A DNA stretch of 64,000 bases from Bacteroidales bacterium UBA3844 (GTDB lineage Bacteria; Bacteroidota; Bacteroidia; Bacteroidales; Paludibacteraceae). Positions 50,304 through 60,063 of this stretch are shown piece by piece. Location: positions 62,001-126,000 of the forward strand of contig DGHQ01000049.1 in the NCBI GenBank assembly GCA_002392915.1, written 5' to 3'. The translations under genes were made by a program, and so were the position numbers. Under the pieces are notes generated by a model, which did not search any database, had not been told where the DNA came from, and worked only from the letters and a program-made list of their open reading frames with translations. Position 1 is the stretch's first letter, and each line of letters starts with the position of its first letter.

Positions 50304-53078
50304 ATGAATAGAAAATTACTTAATCTTTACGCAAGTTTGGCATTGCTTGGCTTTGGAGGTACAGCATCAGCCGCAATTAGCCAGACTCCAGTGACGGGAA
50401 GCACTGATGGAGCAAAGAACATTTATAAATTCTTGTATGACAATTATGGCAAGAAGACAGTTTCCGGTGTTCAGACAGGAGACATGGACGGTGCGTCGGC
50501 ACTGAAGAATCAGAAGGATTTTGCTGCGGTAGTTGAGAAATCAGGAAAGCAGCCAGCGCTTGTTGGCCTTGATCTTCTTATGTTGACTGGAGCTAAGGAG
50601 ACGGATTCTTGGTATCAGAGCTATACTGAGACTTGTGTTTCTCTTGCGAAAGAACTTTATCAGAAGGGAGGAATCCCTGCGTTTACTTGGCATTGGAAAG
50701 ATCCAAGCCGAGAGACAGAGGAACACAGCACTAAGGCGAAGTTTGATTTCCGTACAGCGTTCAAGTCAGGCACGACGGAATGGGATAAGGAGAGTGACGC
50801 ATACAAGATAATGATCAAGGATATTGACGCTGTTTCCAAAGTATTCCTAAGATTGCAGGAAGACGGAGTGGCTTGCATCTGGCGTCCGCTTCACGAGGCA
50901 TCAGGAGCTTGGTTCTGGTGGGGAATCGGTACGGCTGAGCAGTATAAGGCTTTATATAAGTTGATGTACGACCGAATGGTGAAGGATAATGGAGTCAACA
51001 ACTGTCTGTGGGTATGGAACATCGAGCGTCTCAACAAGGCTCCTTACGATGAGAATGTGCTTGAGGCTTCATGGTATCCAGGCGACGAGTATTGCGACTT
51101 TATTTCAGTGGATGTATATAAGGATGCTAATGACAATGGATCATTGTCGGGCTACTTCAACAAGATTCAGGATTTGATGGGATCAGATAAGATGATCGCA
51201 CTTTCAGAGAATGGTCCAATTCCAGATGTCAATAATATGCATAAAGACGGTGCTGTATGGAGCTGGTGGATGCCTTGGTACGACAGCTGGGGAGACAGCA
51301 AGTTTATCAGCCAGACTTCCAACTCGGTATGGAAGAGCAATATGGAGGATGAGCGTGTCATCACTCTTGAAGACATGAAGGATTGGGGCACATATAAAGG
51401 CTCGGTTGTAGTTGATGATCCTTGTACATTAAACACTTCAGTCCATATCGAGGCAGAGTGTGCCGACTACAAAGGCGTGGAAGTAGGTTCTGAAGTTTGC
51501 TCTGGAGGAAAGGCGGTGTCGGTCCAGGATGCCGACGGATATATCAATTTTGAATTTGATATTCCTGCTGATGGCAATTACGACATTATATTAGGGGGAG
51601 CCATACCTTACGATGCGGGCAAAGTGTGTGTTGTAAAATTGGCAGACGGGACAAGTGTTGAGGTTACTATCAATGAAAATGGAGCTCATACAGTTGGAAC
51701 ATTCAAACTAAAGGCAGGAAAGCAGACTTTTTCGGTTGTGCCAGGATGGACATGGTGGGTTGTCGACTATATGGAGGTCAATCCAGCGGTAGTACAGGAG
51801 GTGAAGCCATCGGGCATTACAGATTCTAAGGCAACTGCGTCGGCACAAGCTTTATATAGATTTTTGAATGAGAATTTCGGAAAGAATATCATTTCAGGTT
51901 TCATGGCTGGAAGTATGGACGGATCTGATGGAACATTCAAAAACCATGAGGATTACAAGGTGGTTTACACAAAGAGTGGAAAATATCCGGCTCTTGGAGG
52001 TGTGGATTTCATGAATGCGACAGGACAGAGCGCGTATGGAGCAAGTGCTTCTTGGTACACCGATTACACACAGAAGTCTGTAGCTCTTATGGAGGATTTG
52101 TGGAGTCTTGGTGGTATTCCTGCTTTCACATGGCACTGGCGTGATCCGTCGTATGAGACAGATCAGTTCTATTCAAGATATGAAGGTGGACAACTAAAGG
52201 AAGGTGACACAGACTTTGATTTCACCGTCGCCATGAATGCAGACGGATCATGGAATGAGAATTCGACTATCTATAAGAATATGATCAAGGATATAGACGT
52301 GATTGCGGATTTTTTCCTTGACATGCAGAAGAAGGGTGTGGCTGGCATTTTCCGTCCACTGCACGAGGCATCAGGCGGATGGTTCTGGTGGGGTCGCCAG
52401 GGAGGAGCCAACTATGCTAAGCTATATCAGCTTATCCATCATGAGATGGTCGACGTGAAGGGAGTCCACAATCTAATATGGGTATGGAATCCACAGAGTG
52501 TGGCAGATACAGACTGGAATCCGGGAGACGACATCTATGACGTGATATCAATAGACATTTACAATAAAGCGTTTGACTATCAGTCGAATTATGTGGTTTT
52601 CAACAATCTGAAGAAGATGTCAGGCTACAAGAAACTTATTGCTTTGAGTGAGAATGGTCCGGTAGTGGATGCGGACGCATGTATTGAGGATGAGGCGATG
52701 TGGAGCTGGATGATGCCTTGGTATCAGAGCTGGGGAAGCAATTTCGCTGATCAGACATCCAACGACGAGTGGAAGAAAGTGATGAATCATGAGAATGTGA
52801 TCACACTTGACGAAATGCCAGGTTGGGAGGCATACACACTTGTAGACGATGCTCAGGCAAACGATAATGTGGTTTGCTATCCAAATCCAGTTAAGGATAA
52901 TTTGATAGTGATTGCAGAGAATGCATCAATTAAGATTGTAGACATTGCTGGAAGAACAATCGCGTCGTCATCAGTAAACGGACAGACATCATTCTCTACC
53001 AAAGAGTGGAATAAGGGAGTGTATACTGCAATCGTAATTTCGGATCAAGGAGAGAAAGTTTTCAAGATAATAAAGTAA
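50304..53078 (+). CDS. Tandem GH26 beta-mannanase with central CBM and T9SS domain
   Basis: This 924-residue secreted enzyme has a signal peptide (NLYASLALLGFGGTASAA), GH26 domain 1 (about 25-365), a CBM35/CBM6-like module (about 375-490, VHIEAECADYKGVEVGSE), GH26 domain 2 (about 505-845) and a type A T9SS domain (855-924, VVCYPNPVKDNLIVI). In each GH26 domain the acid/base glutamate is in RPLHEASGxWFWWG and the nucleophile in LIALSENGP or MIALSENGP. Both sites look intact, so two active centres are expected, hydrolysing beta-1,4-mannan such as galactomannan or glucomannan. Export should follow Sec then T9SS. Two domains on one chain could bind and cleave crowded polymer. Confidence 0.93.
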   Translation: MNRKLLNLYASLALLGFGGTASAAISQTPVTGSTDGAKNIYKFLYDNYGKKTVSGVQTGDMDGASALKNQKDFAAVVEKSGKQPALVGLDLLMLTGAKETDSWYQSYTETCVSLAKELYQKGGIPAFTWHWKDPSRETEEHSTKAKFDFRTAFKSGTTEWDKESDAYKIMIKDIDAVSKVFLRLQEDGVACIWRPLHEASGAWFWWGIGTAEQYKALYKLMYDRMVKDNGVNNCLWVWNIERLNKAPYDENVLEASWYPGDEYCDFISVDVYKDANDNGSLSGYFNKIQDLMGSDKMIALSENGPIPDVNNMHKDGAVWSWWMPWYDSWGDSKFISQTSNSVWKSNMEDERVITLEDMKDWGTYKGSVVVDDPCTLNTSVHIEAECADYKGVEVGSEVCSGGKAVSVQDADGYINFEFDIPADGNYDIILGGAIPYDAGKVCVVKLADGTSVEVTINENGAHTVGTFKLKAGKQTFSVVPGWTWWVVDYMEVNPAVVQEVKPSGITDSKATASAQALYRFLNENFGKNIISGFMAGSMDGSDGTFKNHEDYKVVYTKSGKYPALGGVDFMNATGQSAYGASASWYTDYTQKSVALMEDLWSLGGIPAFTWHWRDPSYETDQFYSRYEGGQLKEGDTDFDFTVAMNADGSWNENSTIYKNMIKDIDVIADFFLDMQKKGVAGIFRPLHEASGGWFWWGRQGGANYAKLYQLIHHEMVDVKGVHNLIWVWNPQSVADTDWNPGDDIYDVISIDIYNKAFDYQSNYVVFNNLKKMSGYKKLIALSENGPVVDADACIEDEAMWSWMMPWYQSWGSNFADQTSNDEWKKVMNHENVITLDEMPGWEAYTLVDDAQANDNVVCYPNPVKDNLIVIAENASIKIVDIAGRTIASSSVNGQTSFSTKEWNKGVYTAIVISDQGEKVFKIIK

Positions 53079-53100
53079 ATTTCTCCGATAGAAGGATAAA

Positions 53101-53140
53101 AGCAGGGGTAGAATGCAATTTCTATCCTTGCTTTTTTTAT
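53101..53140 (+). terminator. Terminator behind the GH26 gene
   Basis: AGCAGGGGTAGAA pairs (with two G:U) with TTCTATCCTTGCT, followed by seven T. The T-run merges into the porZ -7 box. Confidence 0.8.
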
Positions 53141-53145
53141 ATTTG
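53138..53145 (+). promoter_or_regulatory. -7 box of porZ
   Basis: TATATTTG matches TAnnTTTG and lies 26 bp before the porZ ATG, directly abutting the preceding terminator. Confidence 0.5.
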
Positions 53146-53171
53146 CATTAAATTTTAATAAAAATAGACTC

Positions 53172-55544
53172 ATGCGTAGATTCATTTATACAGTTATTGT
53201 GTTATTTATTGCGACAATATCAGTTTTAGCAAAACGCAATATTGCTCCAGGAGAATGGCAGACAATCCGTTCATATAATGGAATAACGAGTATTATTCCG
53301 TCTAAAGAGAAAGTGTATGTAGTTGCGAATGGTGGCATGTACAGTTATGATAAGAAGACTAAAGAAGTCAAACCGTTGTCTACACTTGATGGATTAAGTC
53401 CGTCGGCTATCGAGTTGGTCGAGTTTGTTGAGTCTACGAAGACATTGTTCATTATCCATTCCGACATGACAATAGACTTGGTTGTTGATGGTGTTACGTT
53501 TAGTGATGAGTCTATCAAAGATAGTGAGATAAGCGGAAAGAAGGTAAACAGCCTTAAAGTTGATGGCGATAATGTCTACATTTCTTTGGATGCGGGAATA
53601 GTTGTATACAACACAAAAAAGAGAGAAGTTTTAGACACTTATATAATTGGAACATATGGCGAGTATGAAACTGTTTATCAAACAGTAGTGTTGAAGGGCG
53701 ATATTTATGCTTTGATGGCAGACAGAAGTCATTGTTCGCATAGAAAATTGCGTGTCTGCAAAGAGGGCAAGAATGCAAATGATTTTAGTGCTTGGCAACA
53801 AGTGGCTTTGCCAATAACATGTCCAGTTGATTCAGTGGTGATCAAGAAGATGGAATGTTCGTCAGGTCATGTTCTTCTATTGACCAGTGTAGGATTGTAT
53901 GCACTTCTTGGTGATGGCACATGGGTGGATGTCAGTCCCAAAGGAATAGTACCTGATACTATACAGGTTTATAAAGATCGGTTGACAGCAATTACAAATT
54001 GGCAACTTATGGCTTTCCATAAGGATAATCTAGGAGATGTAAAATATCGAGAGTGTAGGTCGAAATTAGCAGTTTATGATGTAGATGAGGATGTTGTGTG
54101 GTTGGATAATGGAGATGGATTAAGAATTGCGGATCTATCGGTTGACGAATTGGAGGTTGAGGTGTCTGAACCAATTGTGTTTAATGGACCGAGTCAGATT
54201 GGATATTATTCTATACAAACAATAGATGGAGAAATTTATTTGACTGGAAACCATGGCTATAACACGCCTGCTGTGGCTGATTATACAAAGGATGGTAAGT
54301 GGCATTATTTGAGAGAATTTTTGAAGAGAGATTCGGTTGTTTTTAAGGATATCTCAAGATATGATTTTAATTCGGCGTATAGAATGCTTGTCGATCCTGA
54401 AGATAATAGACATATTTTTGTGCCTACTTGGTGGGGATTGCATGAGTTTTATAATGATACACTTATAAATATATATAATAAGGATAATTCTGCATTTCAG
54501 GGGACATCTTCTTCAACAAGATGTACAAAGGTTGAGTGTGCATGGTATGATGAAGAACACAACTTGTTTGCTGCAAGTCCAAATTCGTATGGTAATATGG
54601 TTTATGCTATGGACACGACAGGAAAATGGCATGAATTAAATCATAATAAATTTCTAAATCAGCCGTCTGCCCGTTTTCACTATCGTACAAAATCAGGAAT
54701 AGATTTAATTATAGCAGATTATCGAGATCCTGCTATATGTGTTTTGGATATGAACAAGACACCATTTGATGATAGTGATGATAAAACAAAAATCATCGGT
54801 TCTTTCAAGTATGTGGAAGATGGTATTATGGAAACATTTAAGCCAGTATATATTTTCAGTGTCGAGGAAGATCTTAAAGGGGATATATGGATTGCCACCG
54901 ATCAGGGTCCACTTGTCATGAAGAATGTAAAGGGAATATTTAATGATAAAGAAACATATGTGCGTCCTAAGATAACACGAGAGGATGACAGTCGATACGC
55001 TGATTATTTGTTGGCATCAGACAAAGTGAAGAAGATACAAGTGGATGGTAAAAACAGAAAGTGGATTGCAACAGAAGAAAACGGATTGTTTTTGGTTTCG
55101 GCCAGTGGAGACAAGATATTAGAAAATTTCACAACTAAGAATTCGCCTTTGTCTTCTAATGCAGTAATGGATATTTCATATGAGAAGGAGTCAGGAATCC
55201 TTTATATTTTAACAGACAATGGTCTGCTGATTTATGCCACTGACTCATCGTTCCCAGAAGACGATTTTGATAATGTCACGATATATCCTAATCCTGTTCG
55301 ATCTGACTATGATGGCGACTTGGAAATCAAGGGATTGATGAGTGAGAGTAACGTCAGAATTACTGATCAGCGAGGAATGGTGATCGAAAACGGAATCAGC
55401 AAGGGTGGAACATACAGATTTTCAGCTCGAAGAAGTGATGGCTCACGTCTGCCTACAGGTGTCTATAATGTATTTGTAACTACTGCGGCTGATGACGAGG
55501 GTATGACTGAAACTAAACATTTGAAATTTGCAATTATCAGATAA
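53172..55544 (+). CDS. porZ: PorZ-like beta-propeller protein of the type IX secretion system
   Basis: This 790-residue protein has a signal peptide (FIYTVIVLFIATISVLA-KR), two propeller-like regions (IIPSKEKVYVVANGGMYSYD; DLKGDIWIATDQGPLVM; NRKWIATEENGLFLVS) and a C-terminal T9SS sorting domain (VTIYPNPVRSDYDGDLEIKG to the end). This is the layout of P. gingivalis PorZ, a surface part of the T9SS attachment complex that delivers anionic LPS to the sortase PorU. It resembles sensor propellers but lacks a kinase. It stands 1 bp before argB, which is likely cotranscribed with it. Confidence 0.85.
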   Translation: MRRFIYTVIVLFIATISVLAKRNIAPGEWQTIRSYNGITSIIPSKEKVYVVANGGMYSYDKKTKEVKPLSTLDGLSPSAIELVEFVESTKTLFIIHSDMTIDLVVDGVTFSDESIKDSEISGKKVNSLKVDGDNVYISLDAGIVVYNTKKREVLDTYIIGTYGEYETVYQTVVLKGDIYALMADRSHCSHRKLRVCKEGKNANDFSAWQQVALPITCPVDSVVIKKMECSSGHVLLLTSVGLYALLGDGTWVDVSPKGIVPDTIQVYKDRLTAITNWQLMAFHKDNLGDVKYRECRSKLAVYDVDEDVVWLDNGDGLRIADLSVDELEVEVSEPIVFNGPSQIGYYSIQTIDGEIYLTGNHGYNTPAVADYTKDGKWHYLREFLKRDSVVFKDISRYDFNSAYRMLVDPEDNRHIFVPTWWGLHEFYNDTLINIYNKDNSAFQGTSSSTRCTKVECAWYDEEHNLFAASPNSYGNMVYAMDTTGKWHELNHNKFLNQPSARFHYRTKSGIDLIIADYRDPAICVLDMNKTPFDDSDDKTKIIGSFKYVEDGIMETFKPVYIFSVEEDLKGDIWIATDQGPLVMKNVKGIFNDKETYVRPKITREDDSRYADYLLASDKVKKIQVDGKNRKWIATEENGLFLVSASGDKILENFTTKNSPLSSNAVMDISYEKESGILYILTDNGLLIYATDSSFPEDDFDNVTIYPNPVRSDYDGDLEIKGLMSESNVRITDQRGMVIENGISKGGTYRFSARRSDGSRLPTGVYNVFVTTAADDEGMTETKHLKFAIIR

Positions 55545-55545
55545 A

Positions 55546-56310
55546 ATGGAAAAACTAACATTGATAAAGGTAGGCGGCAAGATTGTGGAGGAAGCATCTA
55601 CTCTTAAAAGCCTATTGGAGCAGTTCTCTAAAATCCCAGGAAACAAAGTGTTGGTACATGGTGGTGGACGCAGTGCCACACAGGTTGCAACCCAGCTTGG
55701 TATTGAGACGAAGATGGTGGAGGGCCGACGTATCACTGATGAGGCTATGCTTAAGGTGGTGACTATGGTGTATGCCGGACTTGTTAACAAAAATATCGTG
55801 GCTCAACTGCAGGCTAATGGCATCAACTCTCTTGGATTGACAGGCGCTGATATCAATTATATGAGAAGCGACAAGCGTAAACCTAATCCTATTGATTATG
55901 GATTTGTGGGCGACGTGAGGGAGGTGAACACTGATATCTTGGCTGATCTTATTGCTCGTGGAATTGTGCCTGTGCTTTCTCCAATCACTCATGATGGCAA
56001 GGGCAATCTTTTAAATACCAACGCTGACACTATCGCTCAGGAGGCTGCAGTCGCTTTGGCAAAGAGATTCGACGTCTCTCTAATCTATTGCTTTGAAAAG
56101 GACGGTGTGTTGAAAGATGAGAACGACGACTCTTCTGTTATCCCATTGATCACAAAAACTGATTTTGAGGCTTATAAGGCTGACGGCACTATCAGTGGTG
56201 GTATGATTCCAAAACTCGACAATGCGTTTACTGCTATAAGCAAGGGAGTGAAGGAAGTGGTGATCACTTCAGCTAACCATATTTTAAGTGGAGGCACTAA
56301 AATCAAATAA
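55546..56310 (+). CDS. argB: Acetylglutamate kinase
   Basis: This 254-residue cytoplasmic kinase phosphorylates the N-acylated glutamate in arginine synthesis. The amino-acid-kinase motifs are visible: LIKVGGKIVEE, VLVHGGGRSATQVATQLG, GLVNKNIVAQLQANGINSLGLTGAD and GGMIPKLDNAFTAISKGV. In Bacteroides the pathway uses N-succinyl intermediates, so the true substrate here may be succinyl- rather than acetylglutamate. The ATG at 55546 begins directly after the porZ stop. Its neighbour rdgB follows after 12 bp. Confidence 0.93.
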   Translation: MEKLTLIKVGGKIVEEASTLKSLLEQFSKIPGNKVLVHGGGRSATQVATQLGIETKMVEGRRITDEAMLKVVTMVYAGLVNKNIVAQLQANGINSLGLTGADINYMRSDKRKPNPIDYGFVGDVREVNTDILADLIARGIVPVLSPITHDGKGNLLNTNADTIAQEAAVALAKRFDVSLIYCFEKDGVLKDENDDSSVIPLITKTDFEAYKADGTISGGMIPKLDNAFTAISKGVKEVVITSANHILSGGTKIK

Positions 56311-56322
56311 TTTTTGTTGGAG

Positions 56323-56910
56323 ATGAAGATAGTTTTGGCGACCAAGAACAAAGGTAAGGTTGCGGAGTTCGCTTCTATTTTGGGAGACAAGTTTGAGTTG
56401 ATCACGCAGGCAGAGGCTGGCATTACAGAGTCTGCTGAGGAAAATGGAACTACGTATGCTGAAAACTCACGTCTAAAGGCAAAATTTATCTTTGAGAAAA
56501 CAGGCTTGCCTACAATGGCTGATGACAGTGGTTTGGAATGTGATGCTCTCGACGGTGCTCCTGGCGTCTATACAGCTCGTTTTGCTGGCGAGGGGGCTAC
56601 AGACAGCACTAATATCGACAAACTGCTTGCTGTGCTTGATGAGGAAGAGAACCGTAAGGCAAGGTTTGTTGCCCATATAACTTTGGTGATGGAAAACTAT
56701 GAAATCCATTGTGAGGGCACTCTCAATGGAGAAATCACTAGAGGTCGACGTGGGTCAAACGGGTTCGGATATGATCCCGTCTTTATCCCTGAAGGCTACG
56801 ATAAGACACTTGCGGAATTGGATGATAATGTAAAAAACAGTATTTCTCACAGACGCAAGGCAATCGAAAAAATGCAAAAGGCTTTGAGTGATCTGAATCT
56901 CAGTATGTAA
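56323..56910 (+). CDS. rdgB: Non-canonical purine NTP pyrophosphatase (RdgB/HAM1)
   Basis: This 195-residue cytoplasmic enzyme cleaves dITP, ITP and XTP to monophosphates and so keeps deaminated purines out of DNA and RNA. Signature motifs are ATKNKGKVAEF at the N-terminus, TYAENSRLKA, the active-site GLPTMADDSGLECDALDG, GAPGVYTARFAG and GSNGFGYDPVF. The ATG at 56323 is chosen over an upstream in-frame TTG. It is the third gene of a porZ-argB-rdgB run. Confidence 0.95.
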   Translation: MKIVLATKNKGKVAEFASILGDKFELITQAEAGITESAEENGTTYAENSRLKAKFIFEKTGLPTMADDSGLECDALDGAPGVYTARFAGEGATDSTNIDKLLAVLDEEENRKARFVAHITLVMENYEIHCEGTLNGEITRGRRGSNGFGYDPVFIPEGYDKTLAELDDNVKNSISHRRKAIEKMQKALSDLNLSM

Positions 56911-56945
56911 GTTTTCAACAAACATATAAAAAAAGGGGTGAAATA

Positions 56946-56976
56946 TTTGTTTTATCCTCTAAAAACTATAATTTTG
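56946..56976 (+). promoter_or_regulatory. Promoter of rpmH
   Basis: TTTG (56946-56949), 19 bp, TAATTTTG (56969-56976): a full match to the Bacteroidota consensus. The start near 56983 gives a leader of about 58 nt. Confidence 0.8.
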
Positions 56977-57040
56977 CATTCCGATTTTCAAGGAATTTGA
57001 AAACAGAAAATTAGAAAATAATTAAAAAAGTTAAAATAAG

Positions 57041-57199
57041 ATGAAAAGAACTTATCAACCTTCGAACACAAAGAGAAGACATAAGCATGGTTTTCGTTCA
57101 AGAATGGAGACTCCCAACGGACGTCGCGTGCTAGCTGCACGTAGAGCTCATGGAAGAAAGAAGCTTACAGTGTCTGACGAGCCAGCTTTGAAGAGATAA
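57041..57199 (+). CDS. rpmH: 50S ribosomal protein L34
   Basis: A short gene of 52 residues: MKRTYQPSNTKRRHKHGFRS, then RMETPNGRRVLAARRAHGRK and a C-terminal extension LTVSDEPALKR. The arginine-rich core is unmistakable L34. The extra tail beyond the usual 44-47 residues is common in Bacteroidota. It has its own promoter and terminator. It is not next to dnaA, rnpA or yidC as in Proteobacteria and Firmicutes. Confidence 0.97.
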   Translation: MKRTYQPSNTKRRHKHGFRSRMETPNGRRVLAARRAHGRKKLTVSDEPALKR

Positions 57200-57224
57200 T
57201 CTTGAAGGAAAGGCAGAGAAATAG

Positions 57225-57253
57225 GCGTGGAATGAAAATTCCACGCTTTTTTC
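57225..57253 (+). terminator. Terminator of rpmH
   Basis: GCGTGGAA/TTCCACGC stem with a 6-nt loop followed by TTTTTTCG, 26 bp after rpmH. Confidence 0.92.
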
Positions 57254-57263
57254 GTTTGTAGAA

Positions 57264-57299
57264 AAAAATAGACGCAATTTTCACTGCGTCTATTTTTAT
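57264..57299. terminator. Bidirectional terminator
   Basis: AAATAGACGCA and TGCGTCTATTT form an 11-bp stem around 8 nt with A and T runs on both sides, between convergent rpmH and GH30 genes. A smaller hairpin AGACGG/CCGTCT (57321-57340) follows directly behind the GH30 stop. Confidence 0.88.
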
Positions 57300-57346
57300 T
57301 GGATTAGTGTCAGTATGCAAAGACGGCATTTATTCCGTCTCTCAAT

Positions 57347-59470
57347 TTATTTAATGCATTTCACAACCGACTGCTTGCCGTTTGCGATAACCTTTACAAA
57401 GTAAACCGCTGATGGTAGATTGGCTTCAACTGTATTTACTCCTGCATTCAATGAGATTGCCTTGTTGATCCAAACCTTACCAGTGACATCCCAAACCTCA
57501 ACTGTCGCATCTGCCGACTCTGATGCCATGATCTGGAGATTTCCGTTGGCAAATGAAGCAATGATAGTGTTGTCCGCAGAGTTCTGCTTTACACAGTCTG
57601 GGGATCCGTTGTTTTCAAATGTGATTGTGGCGATACTCATCTTTGGCATCTGAATCTCATCATCCAAGTTGATCACACCGTAATCTTTGCTTCTCTCATC
57701 TTTTGAAGTGGCTGTCATTGTCAAGCGGGCTACACTGCTTTCGAATGGAGAGTTGACTTTGACCGCATGGTTGTTGCCTTTGTTGATCACAACGATTGTA
57801 GCCTTCTTTCCGTCCGGGCTTACAAATGATGTGCATACCAAGTCGGAATTGTCGGTTGTGCTGCCGACGCAGATGTATCCTTTTGGTACAAATTTAGAGA
57901 AGTGGCGCAGACCGTGATAATCAAGACATACCTGATATCCTTCGTCTGTTTTCCATTGGCTCTTGTCCCATGGGTTGTTGACGGCAATACATCCGTCCAT
58001 GTCGCTTGTTCCCCATAATAAGTTCCAATACATATATGAACCGACGCGATTGTAGTTGAAACTGTTTGCCACAATCCATGCTGTGTGGACATCGTTGCCA
58101 CTCTTCTCTGCTCTCATCGCGCAGTTCTCTGTCATAAACTGAGGCATATTGCCATATTTTGTCGCCAATTCTTTCTGAGCGTTGACAAATGCGTTAGGCT
58201 TTGAATATCTGTCGTCAGCATTCTCGCCACTGTGATAGTAGTGGAAAGCCAAGCCGTCGAGTAGGGAAGCGTCGAGAGCATCCATATATTTCTGAGTGTT
58301 GCCATATCCGATACCAAGCACTTCTGGACCGAGGATTTTTGGTACTTCGTTCAACTCCTTGATTTTGGATACAAAAATCGGAAGAGCCTTGTCGTATCCG
58401 GCGCGGTCGAACTGTTTGCCTGTGTAGTCGACGTAATGTTCCGTGGCATCGAATAGAGTAGCGGCATAAGTTGCCTCCATGTCTGGCTCATTCTGCATAG
58501 ATATATAGTCTGGGTGGATGCCTTCTTCCTGATATTTTGCCAATGATTTTTTCCACCACTCGGCATATTCATTGTAGACGAAATTGCCATCAGATCCTTT
58601 CTTTAAAGTGTATGGACCATTCACGTCGCCATTTTCCTTCAGTGAACCAGGAGCTGCCCACGACGACATCTCCACGATGAAATTTTCTCTGCCAAGTCGT
58701 TTGACTGCTTCATTATAGACAGTCAATTCATCTTTCACATTATGCTCGTTAATGTCCTGTTTCCAGTTTCCGATACGAAGAGCGGATAATCCAAGACCTG
58801 TGTAGATGGTGTCGAAGATAGCCTCACTGTTAGGATGCTCTGTAAACCAGCTTTGATAGTAGACAATACCGCCACCTATACCAAGCACTTCCTGATGCTT
58901 GTCGCTGATGTCTATGCCGACAGATGCTTTTGTGTATTCTCCGTTGCCTGGATCCTGTGGCTCGACAGACAAAGCTTTCAGTGTCACATTGTCTATAAAA
59001 TATGTGTTTGCTGTGTGGGCGATGTCGAAATTAAAACCGTCCACTTCGCCCTTAGATGTAAATTTAAGAGTCTTTTGTGAGTAAGACGCCGTCACTTCCT
59101 GATCACCTTGGTAGTTTTCTTCGCCGGAAGTGGAGACGCGTACAGAACCTGTGCCACTCTTAGTGCGGATGTAGTAGGAAAGCTCATATTCGCCAGCAGG
59201 AAGACCATCACCGTCTACCTCAAAACTTGTATGGATCTGCACTTTCCATTGGTTTTCAGGGTCGCTTATAGGGTTGACAACCATCATACAACCGACACCG
59301 TCGAACTGGGTTCCGCTTTCACGTTCGAAAGAGGCACCGTCGTCACCGCCATTCCACATCGCCCAACCGTCGACATTCTGTTCGAAAAATCCGTTGGAGA
59401 TATAAGAGGCTGCATTCGCCATCGAAAATGAAAATAGCGAAATAGCCGAAAGAGTAAAAAGTTTATTCAT
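57347..59470 (-). CDS. GH30 family xylanase-like enzyme with T9SS domain
   Basis: This 707-residue secreted enzyme starts with a signal peptide (LFTLSAISLFSFSMANAA). A carbohydrate-binding beta-sandwich (about 20-165) follows, then a GH30 catalytic domain (about 180-520) with its side beta-domain, and a type A T9SS domain (about 640-707, VEVWDVTGKVWINKAISL). The acid/base glutamate is in YISMQNEPDM and the nucleophile in QFMTENCAM. The RIGNWKQDI and MSSWAAPGSLKENG motifs favour the xylanase branch (GH30 subfamily 8-like) over glucocerebrosidases; the exact specificity is inferred. It is monocistronic, convergent with rpmH. Confidence 0.88.
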   Translation of the reverse strand: MNKLFTLSAISLFSFSMANAASYISNGFFEQNVDGWAMWNGGDDGASFERESGTQFDGVGCMMVVNPISDPENQWKVQIHTSFEVDGDGLPAGEYELSYYIRTKSGTGSVRVSTSGEENYQGDQEVTASYSQKTLKFTSKGEVDGFNFDIAHTANTYFIDNVTLKALSVEPQDPGNGEYTKASVGIDISDKHQEVLGIGGGIVYYQSWFTEHPNSEAIFDTIYTGLGLSALRIGNWKQDINEHNVKDELTVYNEAVKRLGRENFIVEMSSWAAPGSLKENGDVNGPYTLKKGSDGNFVYNEYAEWWKKSLAKYQEEGIHPDYISMQNEPDMEATYAATLFDATEHYVDYTGKQFDRAGYDKALPIFVSKIKELNEVPKILGPEVLGIGYGNTQKYMDALDASLLDGLAFHYYHSGENADDRYSKPNAFVNAQKELATKYGNMPQFMTENCAMRAEKSGNDVHTAWIVANSFNYNRVGSYMYWNLLWGTSDMDGCIAVNNPWDKSQWKTDEGYQVCLDYHGLRHFSKFVPKGYICVGSTTDNSDLVCTSFVSPDGKKATIVVINKGNNHAVKVNSPFESSVARLTMTATSKDERSKDYGVINLDDEIQMPKMSIATITFENNGSPDCVKQNSADNTIIASFANGNLQIMASESADATVEVWDVTGKVWINKAISLNAGVNTVEANLPSAVYFVKVIANGKQSVVKCIK

Positions 59471-59561
59471 GTGTGTTTATTTTAATATGTATGTGGCAAA
59501 TATAGAATTTTATGATAGAAAAAACAATATAAATTGTATTTCGTAATTCGGATCCTCACGT

Positions 59562-59719
59562 AGAGACGTACGGTCGTACGTCTCAAAATATACCATGTGC
59601 GTCAAATATACCAAAATATTAATTTACGGTCGTACGTCTCTAAAACACGGTCGTACGTCTCAAAATATACCATGTGCGTCTCAAATATACCAAAATATTA
59701 ATTTACGGTTGTACGTGTC
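59562..59719. repeat. Tandem ACGGTCGTACGTCTC repeat block
   Basis: GAGACGTAC-GGTC-GTACGTCTC opens the block as a strong palindrome. ACGGTCGTACGTCTC recurs at 59570, 59626, 59647 and, diverged, 59705. Between them a 56-58-bp unit (CAAAATATACCATGTGCGTC, AAATATACCAAAATATTAAT) is present twice. No gene is visible between 59471 and 60205. Confidence 0.85.
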
Positions 59720-60063
59720 AGAGGAGAATCTAAATGCGAAATGCAAGATGTGCGTAACGTCTGATATGCCATTTAGTTGAATATACCTTTGCAAAATGTC
59801 ATGACGTTTTTTACTCTATATATAATCAAAAAGTGTGGCATGTGTGGTAAAATGTGACAAAATGAAAAATAATCTGGTCTAATTGTAGCATTGTGAAAAT
59901 GTGACGAGCCTATTAAGATTTTGTCTATAACAAACTGTAAGCGTTTTGTTTTTTTAACCTTACAATTTGAAGGTATATTGATGTTTTTGGTGACAAACTG
60001 AATTTTGGCAAAAAAAAGTATCGATTTTAACATAAATTAGTTAGTATGGAGCAAATTCTTGCT

